Positions 34,801-43,639 of a stretch of 64,000 nucleotides of DNA are shown in pieces. Origin of the DNA: Candidatus Tepidiaquacellales bacterium OLB4/UTCHB1 (GTDB lineage Bacteria; Bacteroidota; Ignavibacteria; Tepidaquicellales; Tepidaquicellaceae); contig MWSW01000012.1 in the NCBI GenBank assembly GCA_002050165.1, forward strand, positions 186,001 through 250,000, written 5' to 3'. The notes under the pieces were generated by a model. It did not search any database and was not told where the DNA came from. It saw only the letters and a program-made list of their open reading frames with translations. The position numbers and the translations under genes are program-made. The stretch's first letter is position 1, and every line of letters starts with the position of its first letter.

Positions 34801-36741
34801 TTATTTCTTATCATTATCATCCACAACTTCGAAGTCTGCATTTTCAACGTTCTCATCACTACCGGATTTTTTTTCATCTTGTTGTCCTGCATTTTGTCCT
34901 GCCTGTCCGCCGGGTTGCTGCGTTGCCTGAGAATACATTTTAGTTGAAGCTTCGTTCCATGCAGCATTAAAACCATCAATTGCAGATTTCAATTCATTCA
35001 AATCAGATGAGCCTTTCACACTTTTCAATCTATCAATTGAAGCCTGGACTTTACCCTTTGTATCGGCATCCATTTTTTCGCCAAGCTCACCAAGTTGCTT
35101 TTCACCCTGAAATGCGAGTGAATCTGCCTGATTTTGCATATCAATTAATTCCCGTTTTTTCTTATCCTCGGCTTCGTGAGTTTTGGCATCTTTCTTCATC
35201 TTTTCAATTTCTTCATCACTCAAACCGGATGAATGGGTTATCCTTATATCCTGCGTTTTTCCGCTCCCCATATCTTTCGCAGATACGTTAAGAATACCGT
35301 TTGCATCAATATCGAAAGTTACTTCAATTTGCGGAATACCCCTCGGTGCCGGTGGAATTCCATCAAGGTGAAATCTTCCGAGTGTTCTGTTATCAACTGC
35401 CATTTGCCTCTCACCCTGTAAAACGTGAATTTCAACAGACGGCTGGTTGTCCGAAGCAGTAGAAAATATCTGAGATTTTTTTGTCGGAATAGTTGTATTT
35501 GAATCTATCAACTTCGTCATTACGCCACCGAGAGTTTCTATACCAAGTGATAACGGGGTAACATCAAGCAGAAGGACATCCGATACATCACCCGCAAGCA
35601 CACCACCCTGGATTGCCGCTCCGATTGCCACAACTTCATCCGGGTTAACACCTTTGTTCGGTTCTTTTCCGAATATTTTCTTAACTGTTTCTTGTACAAG
35701 CGGAATCCTCGTTGAACCGCCAACAAGAATAACTTCGTCAATGTCATCTTTAGTAAATCCCGAATCCTTCAGTGCTTTTTCACAAGGTTCAACAGTTCTG
35801 TTTACAAGATGGTCAACAAGTTGTTCAAATTTCGCTCTCGTTATTGTTTCCAAAAGAAATTTAGGACCTTCAGCCGTTGCGGTAATGTACGGCAAATTAA
35901 CCTCAGTCTGAGTTTTACTCGAAAGTTCTTTCTTCGCCTGCTCGCCTGCGTCTTTCAGCCTTTGTAGCGCCATTGGATCTTTCCTAAGGTCAATACCTTC
36001 CTTCTTCTGAAACTCATCAGCCAGATAGTCAATAAGCACCTGATCGAAATCATCGCCACCGAGGTGACCGTCGCCGTTACTTGATTTAACTTCAAATACA
36101 CCATCACCAAGTTCAAGGATTGAGATATCGAATGTACCGCCGCCAAGATCGAACACAGCAACTTTTTCGTTAGCTTTCTTTTTGTCCAAACCATACGAGA
36201 GCGCTGCTGCCGTTGGTTCGTTGATTATTCTCTTCACTTCAAGCCCTGCAATTTTTCCAGCATCTTTAGTTGCCTGTCTTTGTGCATCATTGAAATATGC
36301 AGGTACAGTAATCACCGCCTCCTTAACCGGTTCCCCAAGATAATCTTCAGCAGTTTTCTTCATCTTCTGAAGTATCATCGAAGAAATTTCCTGAGGTGAA
36401 TAAATCCTCTGCTGGCCGGTCGCAGGGTCTGTTATCTCAACTCTCGCAACATCGTTTTCGCCCTTAATTACTTTGTAAGGAACTTTGGTCATTTCGTCTG
36501 ATACTTCATCAAACTTTCTACCCATGAAACGTTTAATCGAAAAGATTGTGTTTTGAGGATTGGTTACTGCCTGCCTCTTAGCCGGTTCGCCTACCAACCT
36601 GTCACCCGATTTAGTAAATGCAACAATTGACGGAGTCGTCCTGTGACCTTCAGCATTTTGAATTACAACTGGATCGTTCCCTTCCATTACTGCTACAACC
36701 GAGTTTGTAGTACCCAGGTCAATTCCTATTATTTTACCCAT
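34801..36741 (-). CDS. dnaK: Molecular chaperone DnaK (Hsp70)
   Basis: ATP-dependent chaperone. The nucleotide-binding domain begins [20 protein letters not shown] and holds [20 protein letters not shown], the phosphate loop [19 protein letters not shown] and [13 protein letters not shown]. The substrate-binding domain follows from about 390 ([20 protein letters not shown]), then the helical lid. A Gln/Gly-rich linker ([16 protein letters not shown]) and the acidic tail [12 protein letters not shown] complete the protein. Length 646. A Shine-Dalgarno sequence (AAAAGGAG) precedes the start. It lies downstream of the small heat-shock gene on the same strand with a hairpin between them. No dnaJ, grpE or CIRCE element is nearby. 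Confidence 0.97.
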   Translation of the reverse strand: MGKIIGIDLGTTNSVVAVMEGNDPVVIQNAEGHRTTPSIVAFTKSGDRLVGEPAKRQAVTNPQNTIFSIKRFMGRKFDEVSDEMTKVPYKVIKGENDVARVEITDPATGQQRIYSPQEISSMILQKMKKTAEDYLGEPVKEAVITVPAYFNDAQRQATKDAGKIAGLEVKRIINEPTAAALSYGLDKKKANEKVAVFDLGGGTFDISILELGDGVFEVKSSNGDGHLGGDDFDQVLIDYLADEFQKKEGIDLRKDPMALQRLKDAGEQAKKELSSKTQTEVNLPYITATAEGPKFLLETITRAKFEQLVDHLVNRTVEPCEKALKDSGFTKDDIDEVILVGGSTRIPLVQETVKKIFGKEPNKGVNPDEVVAIGAAIQGGVLAGDVSDVLLLDVTPLSLGIETLGGVMTKLIDSNTTIPTKKSQIFSTASDNQPSVEIHVLQGERQMAVDNRTLGRFHLDGIPPAPRGIPQIEVTFDIDANGILNVSAKDMGSGKTQDIRITHSSGLSDEEIEKMKKDAKTHEAEDKKKRELIDMQNQADSLAFQGEKQLGELGEKMDADTKGKVQASIDRLKSVKGSSDLNELKSAIDGFNAAWNEASTKMYSQATQQPGGQAGQNAGQQDEKKSGSDENVENADFEVVDDNDKK

Positions 36742-36814
36742 TAATTGTTTCTCCTTTTTGATTTCCCATTACGGGATGTTTTATAAAATTTTGAATATAT
36801 TCTTATATAATAGA

Positions 36815-36840
36815 AGCATCAGGACAAAAGCCCTGATGCC
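36815..36840 (-). terminator. Hairpin between hsp20 and dnaK (weak terminator or processing site)
   Basis: GCATCAGG (36816-36823) pairs with CCTGATGC (36832-36839). On the minus strand it is followed by TTCTATTATATAAG, a poor T tract. It may attenuate read-through from the small heat-shock gene into dnaK rather than stop it. Confidence 0.55.
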
Positions 36841-36856
36841 CCTTTTTCTGATTAAC

Positions 36857-37273
36857 TTACTTTACAGCGATTTCTTTTACAACCGGTTTTGCCTCTTCTA
36901 TTTTCGGAAGCGTCAGGTTTAATACTCCGTCACTGTATTGTGCATCTATGCTGTCAATCTTAATATCTTTACTGAGATTGAAACTTCTGCTGTATTCGCC
37001 ATAATACCTCTCGTTTACCACAAGGTTCTTTTCTTCTTTATTGTAAGTCTGGTTCTTCGTACCTTTTACCGTTAAAACGTTGTTCTCAACATTAATCTTA
37101 ATATCCTCTTTCTTAATTCCGGGCAATTCAAGGTTGAGATAAAAATTATCACGATCCTCAGTAATTTCAACTTTTGGTGTGAAACCTGAATTGAGCTCCG
37201 GTGTCGGAAAATCCTTGAAGAAAGTGTTTATCGTATCTAACAAGTCGCTGTTTCTGAATTTTACTAAGTTCAT
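36857..37273 (-). CDS. Small heat-shock protein, Hsp20/alpha-crystallin family
   Basis: ATP-independent holdase that binds unfolding proteins and hands them to DnaK-type chaperones. The 138 residues have a short N-terminal arm, an alpha-crystallin domain (about 28-128: PKVEITEDRDNFYLNLELPG ... NVLTVKGTK ... YSDGVLNLTLPK) and a C-terminal IAV, matching the I-x-I/V anchoring motif. A strong Shine-Dalgarno sequence (AAAAGGAGGAA) supports the start. Expression is likely controlled by sigma-54: a consensus -24/-12 promoter lies 50 bases upstream, with repeated dyads behind it. It sits directly upstream of dnaK. Confidence 0.94.
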   Translation of the reverse strand: MNLVKFRNSDLLDTINTFFKDFPTPELNSGFTPKVEITEDRDNFYLNLELPGIKKEDIKINVENNVLTVKGTKNQTYNKEEKNLVVNERYYGEYSRSFNLSKDIKIDSIDAQYSDGVLNLTLPKIEEAKPVVKEIAVK

Positions 37274-37322
37274 TTTTTTATTCCTCCTTTTAGGGTTTTA
37301 ATTTTAACTTTACTTACTATAT

Positions 37323-37338
37323 AGCAACTTCCGTGCCA
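37323..37338 (-). promoter_or_regulatory. Sigma-54 (-24/-12) promoter of the hsp20 gene
   Basis: On the minus strand the sequence is TGGCACG-GAAG-TTGCT, preceded by C. It matches the sigma-54 consensus YTGGCACGrNNNTTGCW at every fixed position, with the required ten bases between the GG and GC. The predicted start, near 37312, leaves a leader of about 39 bases containing the Shine-Dalgarno sequence. Confidence 0.85.
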
Positions 37339-37350
37339 GACCAACTTTTG

Positions 37351-37426
37351 TGAATTATTGTTCAATAATATTGAATTATCGTTCATATTTAGCATATAAA
37401 AGAGATTTTAAATGAAATATGTTTCA
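37351..37426. promoter_or_regulatory. Three phased TGAA-N6-TTCA dyads, candidate enhancer-binding protein sites
   Basis: TGAATTATTGTTCA (37351-37364), TGAATTATCGTTCA (37372-37385) and TGAAATATGTTTCA (37413-37426) share the palindrome TGAA-N6-TTCA. Their starts are 21 and 41 bases apart, about two and four helical turns, so they face the same side of the helix. Centres fall near -46, -67 and -108 from the predicted start. A degenerate fourth copy with a 5-base spacer is at 37456-37468. Confidence 0.65.
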
Positions 37427-37516
37427 CACTATTATGAAATTTTGAGTTGAAAAGGTGAACAGGCTTCAACACCGGTTATACTAAATTTACCAAATTCGAA
37501 TTAACTTTCTCTGAGG

Positions 37517-38992
37517 TTAAGTGACTTTAACGCTTTTGACAATTGACAATACTTTTCTCAGGTCTAACAAACCGGATAACTGAATAGTGAAGAAAAAAAG
37601 CAGTACCAGCAGGATTGATGAAATAAATATCAACATTTCATTTTCCACAAAAAACGATATCAGGGTGAATAAAAGGAAACAGCAAACTGCAACAAAAAAG
37701 ATTGTAAGATTGATGAACCATTGGTATTCAATTCTATAGATTTTTTGAGAGATGAAATAAAGAAAGATGAACATTACGAAATATGAAAACAAAGTGCTGA
37801 ATGCTGCACCAGTTATATCATATAAGGGTATTAAAATTATATTAGAAATTAAATAAACTCCCAAACCAATCAATGCATTAATGAAAAGGTGGTAAGTCTT
37901 GTTTGAAAAGAACGGCGCAACATTCATATTTGCAATTAATCCAGCGAAGAAATATGACAGCAGCACTATAGGAACAATCTTCAAGCCGTACCAAAAGTCT
38001 TTATCAAGAAAACTTATTCCGAACATTTCCAATTTTACTAACGGGGGCAATAGTAATGAGAAAATCAAGACTAAACTGATCCCTGCGAAAACAAAATATG
38101 TGAAAATTTCCGATATAATTTTTTTATTCTCAGGATCATCTGCAATATTTAAAAAATACGGAGTCCACGAGAAACGGAAGGCAACAACAAGTAATCTCAT
38201 AACAGATGCGAGTTTGATACTCGCTGAATATATCCCTACCAATCCTTCATCGAAATAATGTTTAAGAAAAAATCTATCGGCTTGCTCTGTGAAAATTATT
38301 ATAAGTCCTATATAAATGAATTTATTGCCATACAAAATCATCCGTCCGGTCAACTTAAGATCAATTTTGAACGTGAGGAATTGTTTTGTAATGTATAAGC
38401 TGTAAATGTAAGTTACCGCAACCGAAATTATATAGCTGTAGAGAATCGCTTCAATCCCAAACCGGAAATAAAATATGAACAAAAGGTTGAATGCAAGATT
38501 CAAGATAAACGTTACAATTGTGAGTTGGAAATATTTCTTCGCGTTTAATTCAGCCCTAAGGAGGATCAATGGGATTCTGTACATCGAATCTGTAAAAAGC
38601 AGCACAGATAAAATCCTTACGATATATATTCCGTAACTATCGTTTGCAAAGCCAATGAACTCAGCTATATCGCCTGCTAAAATAAATACAACAATTGAGA
38701 ATATAAACGAGGTTACCGTAATCGTAATGAGTGTAGAAGAATAAATTTTACATTTACCCTCATGACTATTTTCATCAATAAAAAATTTAAGAAACGAGGT
38801 TTCCGAGCCATACATATAGAGTACTATCAAAAGGAACCAAACCGAACTCAACAGGGCGTAATATCCAAGTTCATTCACTGAAAAGTAGGCTGTGTAAACC
38901 GGTAAAAGTATAATAGAAAGAGAACGGTTGAGAAATGCACCGAGCCCGTAGAACATAGTTTGCGAAAATAGTTTCTTGATGTGGCTGCTCAT
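37517..38992 (-). CDS. Oligosaccharide flippase (Wzx/MOP superfamily)
   Basis: An integral membrane protein of 491 residues with about 12-14 hydrophobic segments. Its N-terminal pattern (LFSQTMFYGLGAFLNRSLSI, then ILLPVYTAYFSVNELGYYAL) is typical of the polysaccharide-transport/MVF-like flippases that turn undecaprenyl-linked oligosaccharides across the inner membrane. No charged catalytic motif is expected. It is the last gene of an 11-gene minus-strand array and starts 2 bases after the glycosyltransferase gene, which supports a role in exporting the glycan built by the array. Confidence 0.88.
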   Translation of the reverse strand: MSSHIKKLFSQTMFYGLGAFLNRSLSIILLPVYTAYFSVNELGYYALLSSVWFLLIVLYMYGSETSFLKFFIDENSHEGKCKIYSSTLITITVTSFIFSIVVFILAGDIAEFIGFANDSYGIYIVRILSVLLFTDSMYRIPLILLRAELNAKKYFQLTIVTFILNLAFNLLFIFYFRFGIEAILYSYIISVAVTYIYSLYITKQFLTFKIDLKLTGRMILYGNKFIYIGLIIIFTEQADRFFLKHYFDEGLVGIYSASIKLASVMRLLVVAFRFSWTPYFLNIADDPENKKIISEIFTYFVFAGISLVLIFSLLLPPLVKLEMFGISFLDKDFWYGLKIVPIVLLSYFFAGLIANMNVAPFFSNKTYHLFINALIGLGVYLISNIILIPLYDITGAAFSTLFSYFVMFIFLYFISQKIYRIEYQWFINLTIFFVAVCCFLLFTLISFFVENEMLIFISSILLVLLFFFTIQLSGLLDLRKVLSIVKSVKVT

Positions 38993-38994
38993 TC

Positions 38995-40062
38995 TCAGAT
39001 TATCTTGTTGTCATAATAAAGCAGATCGAGCTTGTCGTTAACCGAACGGTAAGAATGATATTTCTCCGCCCATGCACGACCTTCGTTTATCTTTGCTCTC
39101 CGGAGTTGTTCGTTATCAATCAGTTGAAGAAGCCTTTCTTTCAGGTTATTTATGTTACAGGCTATAAACGGATTTTCTTTTAAGAAATCAAGATAACCTG
39201 ATGAAAATTCTACAAACGTCGGAATCCCCATTGAAAGATTTTCAATTGAATTTTTCCCATATCCGCTACCACCGGCAATCCCGCCAACCTGATCAATTGC
39301 AAGGTCGCACGTGCTCTTAATTTTTAATACTTCCTCTCTGTCCATATTTTCAACAAGGACAAACTCAATTTGCCTCACTGCTTCAACCTCCCTGATTACT
39401 TCAATAATTTTATCAGTTCCTTTGAAAAGTCTGTTAGTCGGAGAATGAATAATTTTTATCTTTGAATTATTTCGAATTGGAATTTTATATTGATGTACAT
39501 CGAAAGGAAAGAAGAGATAATTTATTCCGGGATACAATTGTGTATGATCGAACTCAACGGTAAGGTTCAGGTCAGAAATTTCATCCAGATCTTTAAATAT
39601 TCCCCTGGTTCTCAAATCGCTACCGAAGTAACAACATACGATTTTTTTCCCCAGTGATTTAATTTTCCTTGCGAAACGCAAATCCCTGAAGAGGTCCATT
39701 CCACCATCGAAATGGTATATGTCGTAATCAAATAAATCATAATGATTAATCGCGGAAAATATTTTAGGGGTATTTTTTAAATCGCGCAACTTGAAGTAAA
39801 GTGCTTCAATCGGGTTTTTTGATTTATAGTATTTTAAACCCGAAACTTTTGCATCAATTTTACTGTCGCGCCACTTCTTTGCATATTTTCCGGTGTGACT
39901 ATTAAGGTTCAGGCATATATCTTCAGGGAATTTCAAAGTATTCGGGTACATTGTGACTAAGCGGGCTTTGTAGTGATTTGCGTTCTGCATATTTACAAAA
40001 TCCATCGGCATCCCTGCGAAGTTCTGCGGTGCAATATGAAGAACTTTAATCAGCCTGTTCAA
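38995..40062 (-). CDS. Glycosyltransferase, GT4-like (GT-B fold)
   Basis: The 355-residue protein starts KVLHIAPQNFAGMPMDFVNM, the N-terminal nucleotide-binding start of a GT-B enzyme. The second domain has KIKIIHSPTNRLFKGTDKII (strand plus K-G-T-D helix, as in GT4 enzymes) and GKNSIENLSMGIPTFVEFSS, equivalent to the E-x7-E region that binds the sugar nucleotide. The first half is unusual for the family, with a FDYDIYHFDGGMDLFRDLRF segment in place of the common PDVVHAH. Donor and acceptor are unknown. It overlaps the amidohydrolase stop by 4 bases (ATGA). Confidence 0.78.
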   Translation of the reverse strand: MNRLIKVLHIAPQNFAGMPMDFVNMQNANHYKARLVTMYPNTLKFPEDICLNLNSHTGKYAKKWRDSKIDAKVSGLKYYKSKNPIEALYFKLRDLKNTPKIFSAINHYDLFDYDIYHFDGGMDLFRDLRFARKIKSLGKKIVCCYFGSDLRTRGIFKDLDEISDLNLTVEFDHTQLYPGINYLFFPFDVHQYKIPIRNNSKIKIIHSPTNRLFKGTDKIIEVIREVEAVRQIEFVLVENMDREEVLKIKSTCDLAIDQVGGIAGGSGYGKNSIENLSMGIPTFVEFSSGYLDFLKENPFIACNINNLKERLLQLIDNEQLRRAKINEGRAWAEKYHSYRSVNDKLDLLYYDNKII

Positions 40063-40796
40063 CTTCTGTTGCTTATTAGCCTAAGTATGTTCCCGGAAAA
40101 TATCTGCTCTTTATCTGTTGCGGGTATATCCAATGACTCAATTAACGGAATATACATTGACGGTAATCCGAGGTTGTAATCGCTACCGAAAATTACTTTA
40201 TCTGCCCCGACAATTTTTACTGCGTTATTGACAAAGTAAAATTCCCTGACTGACTCGGTTCCGAGATAAACGTTATTATAACGATTGCGTGCTATTTCAA
40301 TCGCACATTCCATTATCAGACCCGGTTGATCTCCACCCATATGTGCGAGTATTAACGGAATTCCCGGGAACATTACAGAAACTTCAAGGCAGAATTTATA
40401 ACTTGCAATCTCCTGCCACCTGCCGCAATGTACAACAACAGGAATCCTTCTTGATTCAGCTAGAGCAAGATATTTTACAAATGAAGGATCTGTAATTCTT
40501 CTCTTTTGTAGAGATGGATGGATTTTAAACAGTGAAATCCGGTTGATGTTATTTTCAAGAAATTTGTCAAGCTCCGGATCCATCGGATTTATCCATGCCA
40601 TATAATAAAATTTGAAATCCCGGTTGTCAATTGTTTGAGCAAATAACTCGTGATTTGATGTTGAATCGGTTGGCATACATACAGCTGCATCCACTCCGGA
40701 TGACTTCATTACATATATTGCCTGCTCAACAGTTGAAGTGTAGTTAAAAAATACTTCACTCCATTTTCCGATATGAATGTGCGAATCAATTATCAT
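40059..40796 (-). CDS. Amidohydrolase family protein (Amidohydro_2-like TIM barrel)
   Basis: A metal-dependent hydrolase or decarboxylase-type barrel of about 245 residues. Visible metal and active-site residues: the first strand MIIDSHIHIGKW (His6 and His8), VVVHCGRW, PLILAHMGG and IFGSDYNLG, the Amidohydro_2 layout. The ATG at 40796 is preferred over 40823 because it follows CAGGAG at good spacing and begins directly at the DSHIH strand. The gene overlaps its upstream neighbour, a formyltransferase, by 11 bases and the downstream glycosyltransferase by 4. In this setting it could act on a formylated or acylated sugar intermediate; that is inference from neighbourhood only. Confidence 0.82.
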   Translation of the reverse strand: MIIDSHIHIGKWSEVFFNYTSTVEQAIYVMKSSGVDAAVCMPTDSTSNHELFAQTIDNRDFKFYYMAWINPMDPELDKFLENNINRISLFKIHPSLQKRRITDPSFVKYLALAESRRIPVVVHCGRWQEIASYKFCLEVSVMFPGIPLILAHMGGDQPGLIMECAIEIARNRYNNVYLGTESVREFYFVNNAVKIVGADKVIFGSDYNLGLPSMYIPLIESLDIPATDKEQIFSGNILRLISNRS

Positions 40797-41724
40797 AAAA
40801 TTTTTCTCCTGTTTTAAATTCATTCAATAGGGATATTTCCTTACGGTTAATATCATTAAGCTCGAAAATCAAAATTTCTCCGTCAGCAAGCGCAAGCCTG
40901 ATAAAATTATCATTAACTTCGGTTACTTCAGCAAAATCCGATTTCTTTGTATTTACTTTAACTAACCCGGCACGATTAATAAAATACCGTTTACCCTTGA
41001 AATCAAAGAATGACTGAGGATAAGGCGTATATAGCGCCCTCATTTTATCGTACGATTTTTTAACTCCGGCGCTCCACTTGATTAACCTTTCATCTTCACT
41101 AAGTAATTTACCGGCAATGAATGAACTCCCGGATTGAGGATGATAATTGCACTCCCCTGTCTCCAACTCACATATAGCTTCGCAGAATATCTCACCGGAA
41201 ATTAATGCACATTTTTCGTACAACGTATTAACGTCATCGGTTAATTCAATTCTTAACTTTTTTTCGATAAGTAAATCACCCGAATCAACACCATCGTCAA
41301 TCCTGTGAACAGAAATAATCAAACTTTCATCACCATTCATGATTGTCCTGCTAATGGGCGCCCGCCCCCGATATTCTGGAAGTTTACCACAGTGTAAATT
41401 TAAAATACCAAACTCCGGTAAGGAATAAACATCCTTTTTAATTATCTCCATAAAACCGCAACAAACCCCAAGATTGCATTCAGATATTTCACTTTTGAGC
41501 TCATTAAGTTTTTTGACTTTGAAAATTCTAATCCCGTTTAAGTCACAATATTCTATAAGCGGGAAGAAAAATTTTGAGTCAAGTTTTTCCCTGTCGCGAT
41601 TTTCGTGAATAACAGTAAATTCTGGAATTCTCCCATTCTTTATTAACCCCTTGAGACAATGGAGGCTCATCACTCCATGAGCAAGATAAAAAAACTTTAT
41701 TTTTGGAGTTGCGTTTTGTACCAT
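40786..41724 (-). CDS. Formyltransferase of the Fmt/ArnA family, probably sugar-nucleotide N-formyltransferase
   Basis: Transfers a formyl group from 10-formyl-THF. The catalytic triad of the family is present: Asn109 and His111 in GILNLHCGKLPEYRGRAPIS and Asp147 in RIDDGVDSGDLL. The C-terminal 100 residues resemble the Fmt C-terminal beta domain (YTPYPQSFFDFKGKRYFINR). True methionyl-tRNA formyltransferase usually sits with def, pri or rsm genes and has the loop SLLPRWRG. Here the loop is GKLPEYRG and the neighbours are an SDR, glycosyltransferases and a flippase, so a sugar substrate is more likely. The start follows GAGG and overlaps the SDR gene by 28 bases. Confidence 0.82.
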   Translation of the reverse strand: MVQNATPKIKFFYLAHGVMSLHCLKGLIKNGRIPEFTVIHENRDREKLDSKFFFPLIEYCDLNGIRIFKVKKLNELKSEISECNLGVCCGFMEIIKKDVYSLPEFGILNLHCGKLPEYRGRAPISRTIMNGDESLIISVHRIDDGVDSGDLLIEKKLRIELTDDVNTLYEKCALISGEIFCEAICELETGECNYHPQSGSSFIAGKLLSEDERLIKWSAGVKKSYDKMRALYTPYPQSFFDFKGKRYFINRAGLVKVNTKKSDFAEVTEVNDNFIRLALADGEILIFELNDINRKEISLLNEFKTGEKFYDN

Positions 41725-42662
41725 TTGTATGACCTCATAATCCCCTCATTTAAATCAACTTTTGGTTTATATCCGAGCATACTTGTTGCCTTATCAATTG
41801 ATGGTATTCGCAATTCAACGTCAACATAGTTCTTCGGGATATATTTTATTTTTGCTTTAGTACCCGTCAGTGAAACTATCTTTTCAGCAAGTGATGAAAT
41901 TGTAATAGTACCCTTCGGATTTCCAATATTAAATATTTGTCCGACAGCTTTCCTCTTTGTAAGACATAACATAATACCATTAACCATATCGTCAATATAG
42001 CACCAGGAGCGTATTTGATCGCCATCACCATGAATTTCAATATCTTTATTGAGCACGGCATTTTTAATAAACTGATGAATCGCACCTTCGCCAACCTGTC
42101 CCGGTCCGTAAATATTGAAAGGTCGAATTATTACAATCGGATAACCAAATGTTTTGAAATAGCTGTGCAGTATATGTTCGCCGGCTACTTTACTGATTGA
42201 ATACGTCCATCTCGCTTCACCTACAGGTGCAAAATTGGTCGCATCTAATTCAGTTGATTTGTAAGCATAAGCGCCCAATACTTCGGATGTGGAAAAATCC
42301 AATACTCGCTCAAGTCTTTTAGAACATGGCTCAAGCGCCTTCATAAGGTTGAATGTACCGGTTATATTCACGTCCAGAGTTTCTACCGGATTTTTTATAA
42401 CGGTATCAATACCTGCAACTGCCGCAAGATGAATTACTACCTGAGGTTTAAATTGATTCACCTGCTTATTAAGGAAATCCACATCAAGTATATCACCTCG
42501 TATAATTTTCAAATTACCGGATTTGATATTTTTCGTTGAAATTGAATCTCTGGAAAAGTTATCGTAAATCAGAATTTCATTATTCATGACGAGCTTTGAG
42601 ACCAGAGTACTCCCAATAAATCCCGCACCACCGGTCATCAGTATTTTTTTCCCTTTTAGCAT
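41697..42662 (-). CDS. Extended SDR: NAD-dependent sugar epimerase/dehydratase or decarboxylase
   Basis: Acts on a nucleotide sugar with bound NAD. The Rossmann motif is GGAGFIG (11-17). The catalytic pair is Tyr154 and Lys158 in RWTYSISKVAGE. The loop FSTSEVLG has Ser126 and Glu127, and DVELRIPSI contains Arg285. These positions correspond to the Ser-Glu and Arg that UDP-glucuronate decarboxylases (ArnA C-terminal domain, UXS) need. A plain 4-epimerase remains possible, because some carry similar loops. At 321 residues it has family length. It lies between a GNAT-type gene (1-base overlap) and the formyltransferase gene (28-base overlap). Confidence 0.88.
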   Translation of the reverse strand: MLKGKKILMTGGAGFIGSTLVSKLVMNNEILIYDNFSRDSISTKNIKSGNLKIIRGDILDVDFLNKQVNQFKPQVVIHLAAVAGIDTVIKNPVETLDVNITGTFNLMKALEPCSKRLERVLDFSTSEVLGAYAYKSTELDATNFAPVGEARWTYSISKVAGEHILHSYFKTFGYPIVIIRPFNIYGPGQVGEGAIHQFIKNAVLNKDIEIHGDGDQIRSWCYIDDMVNGIMLCLTKRKAVGQIFNIGNPKGTITISSLAEKIVSLTGTKAKIKYIPKNYVDVELRIPSIDKATSMLGYKPKVDLNEGIMRSYKWYKTQLQK

Positions 42663-43639
42663 TAAGTTAAATTATATTCAAAAACTTTCCTCAGATAACC
42701 AAACCCGAGAAATCTCCTTTTAAAAGAAAACAAACCTTCAAGCAAATTCCCTTTAATATCGGAAGTCCCGATGTCATAATATTTGAAACCATTTCCCTTT
42801 GCCCATTCAATAGTTTTATATAACGTAAAGTCAGATGCTCCGTCAATATTTTCGTTTGTATCAATTGCGAGATAAAAATTAAGAATTACATCCGGAGTAA
42901 TTTCAAACAGGTAACAAACGCTGACAGGTAAACCTTCACAGGTTGAATAAAATATTCTTATACGGTCATTCACCGATTCCTTCAGATACCGGATTTCATC
43001 AAGCGTATGAGTTGGTTTAACGTTTTTTGCGCCCCGGTCTTTAAGAAGTATCTCGAACAAATCATTGAAAAGCGTACTTTCATCTTTAGATGAATATTCA
43101 AAAAACTCAAACTTCTTCGCCCCCCTGTTTATTGCCCGCTTTTTCTCAGCGATATTTCTGAATTCAAATTCGGATAGATTGATAATGTTCGTGATTGATA
43201 CTTTCAAAATTCTGAATCCTTTGTAGAGCAAAGCGTATTCGTTCTCCTCGCATGGCATTGCGTCGTACAGGAACGGATAGCTCCTGAGCGTAATTTTATC
43301 GAAACTGTTTTCCCTCATGTAATTTAAAAATTCCGGAATAGCCTTAATGTAATCTACAACGTAACTCCGCCTCTTCCACCAGAAACTTCCGAAACTCACG
43401 CCGTTGCACGAAATAAATCTTTTCAAACCATTTTCATTTAGTTCGCAGCCGGTCATTAACGCAAGCAGTTTGTTGTTCCGTGTATCCCTGAATTTCAAAT
43501 GATGCCAGCAAATTCCCTTTCCGAATTTATCGTTATAGCTCAGAAATTTCGGGTCGAAGAAAAGGTTGTATTGATTCCGGAGAAATTCAGCCCAGTCCAA
43601 ATCTTCGTTCAGTTCCTTTACTCGCTCTACTACTATCAT
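42662..43639 (-). CDS. GNAT/FemAB-like N-acyltransferase (BioF2-like domain)
   Basis: A 325-residue protein with the duplicated GNAT architecture of the FemAB/CelD-like acyltransferases. The second GNAT domain (about 165-300) is best preserved: KKRAINRGAKKFEF, a central ISYSTCEGLPVSVCYL-like strand pair (read as IFYSTCEGLPVSVCYLFEI), DGASDFTLYKTIEWAKGNGF and YYDIGTSDIKG. Members transfer aminoacyl or acyl groups to cell-wall or polysaccharide substrates. The array context favours modification of an amino sugar or a glycan. The start abuts the GT39 stop directly. Confidence 0.75.
   Translation of the reverse strand: MIVVERVKELNEDLDWAEFLRNQYNLFFDPKFLSYNDKFGKGICWHHLKFRDTRNNKLLALMTGCELNENGLKRFISCNGVSFGSFWWKRRSYVVDYIKAIPEFLNYMRENSFDKITLRSYPFLYDAMPCEENEYALLYKGFRILKVSITNIINLSEFEFRNIAEKKRAINRGAKKFEFFEYSSKDESTLFNDLFEILLKDRGAKNVKPTHTLDEIRYLKESVNDRIRIFYSTCEGLPVSVCYLFEITPDVILNFYLAIDTNENIDGASDFTLYKTIEWAKGNGFKYYDIGTSDIKGNLLEGLFSFKRRFLGFGYLRKVFEYNLT

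Noticed and set aside
34980-36194. Several long open frames opposite and out of frame with dnaK
   Set aside because: They mirror the codon structure of dnaK, lack starts with ribosome sites and show no protein family features.
40786-41724. Housekeeping methionyl-tRNA formyltransferase (fmt)
   Set aside because: The loop after the catalytic His differs from Fmt (GKLPEYRG), and all neighbours are glycan genes. A sugar substrate is favoured, though not proved.
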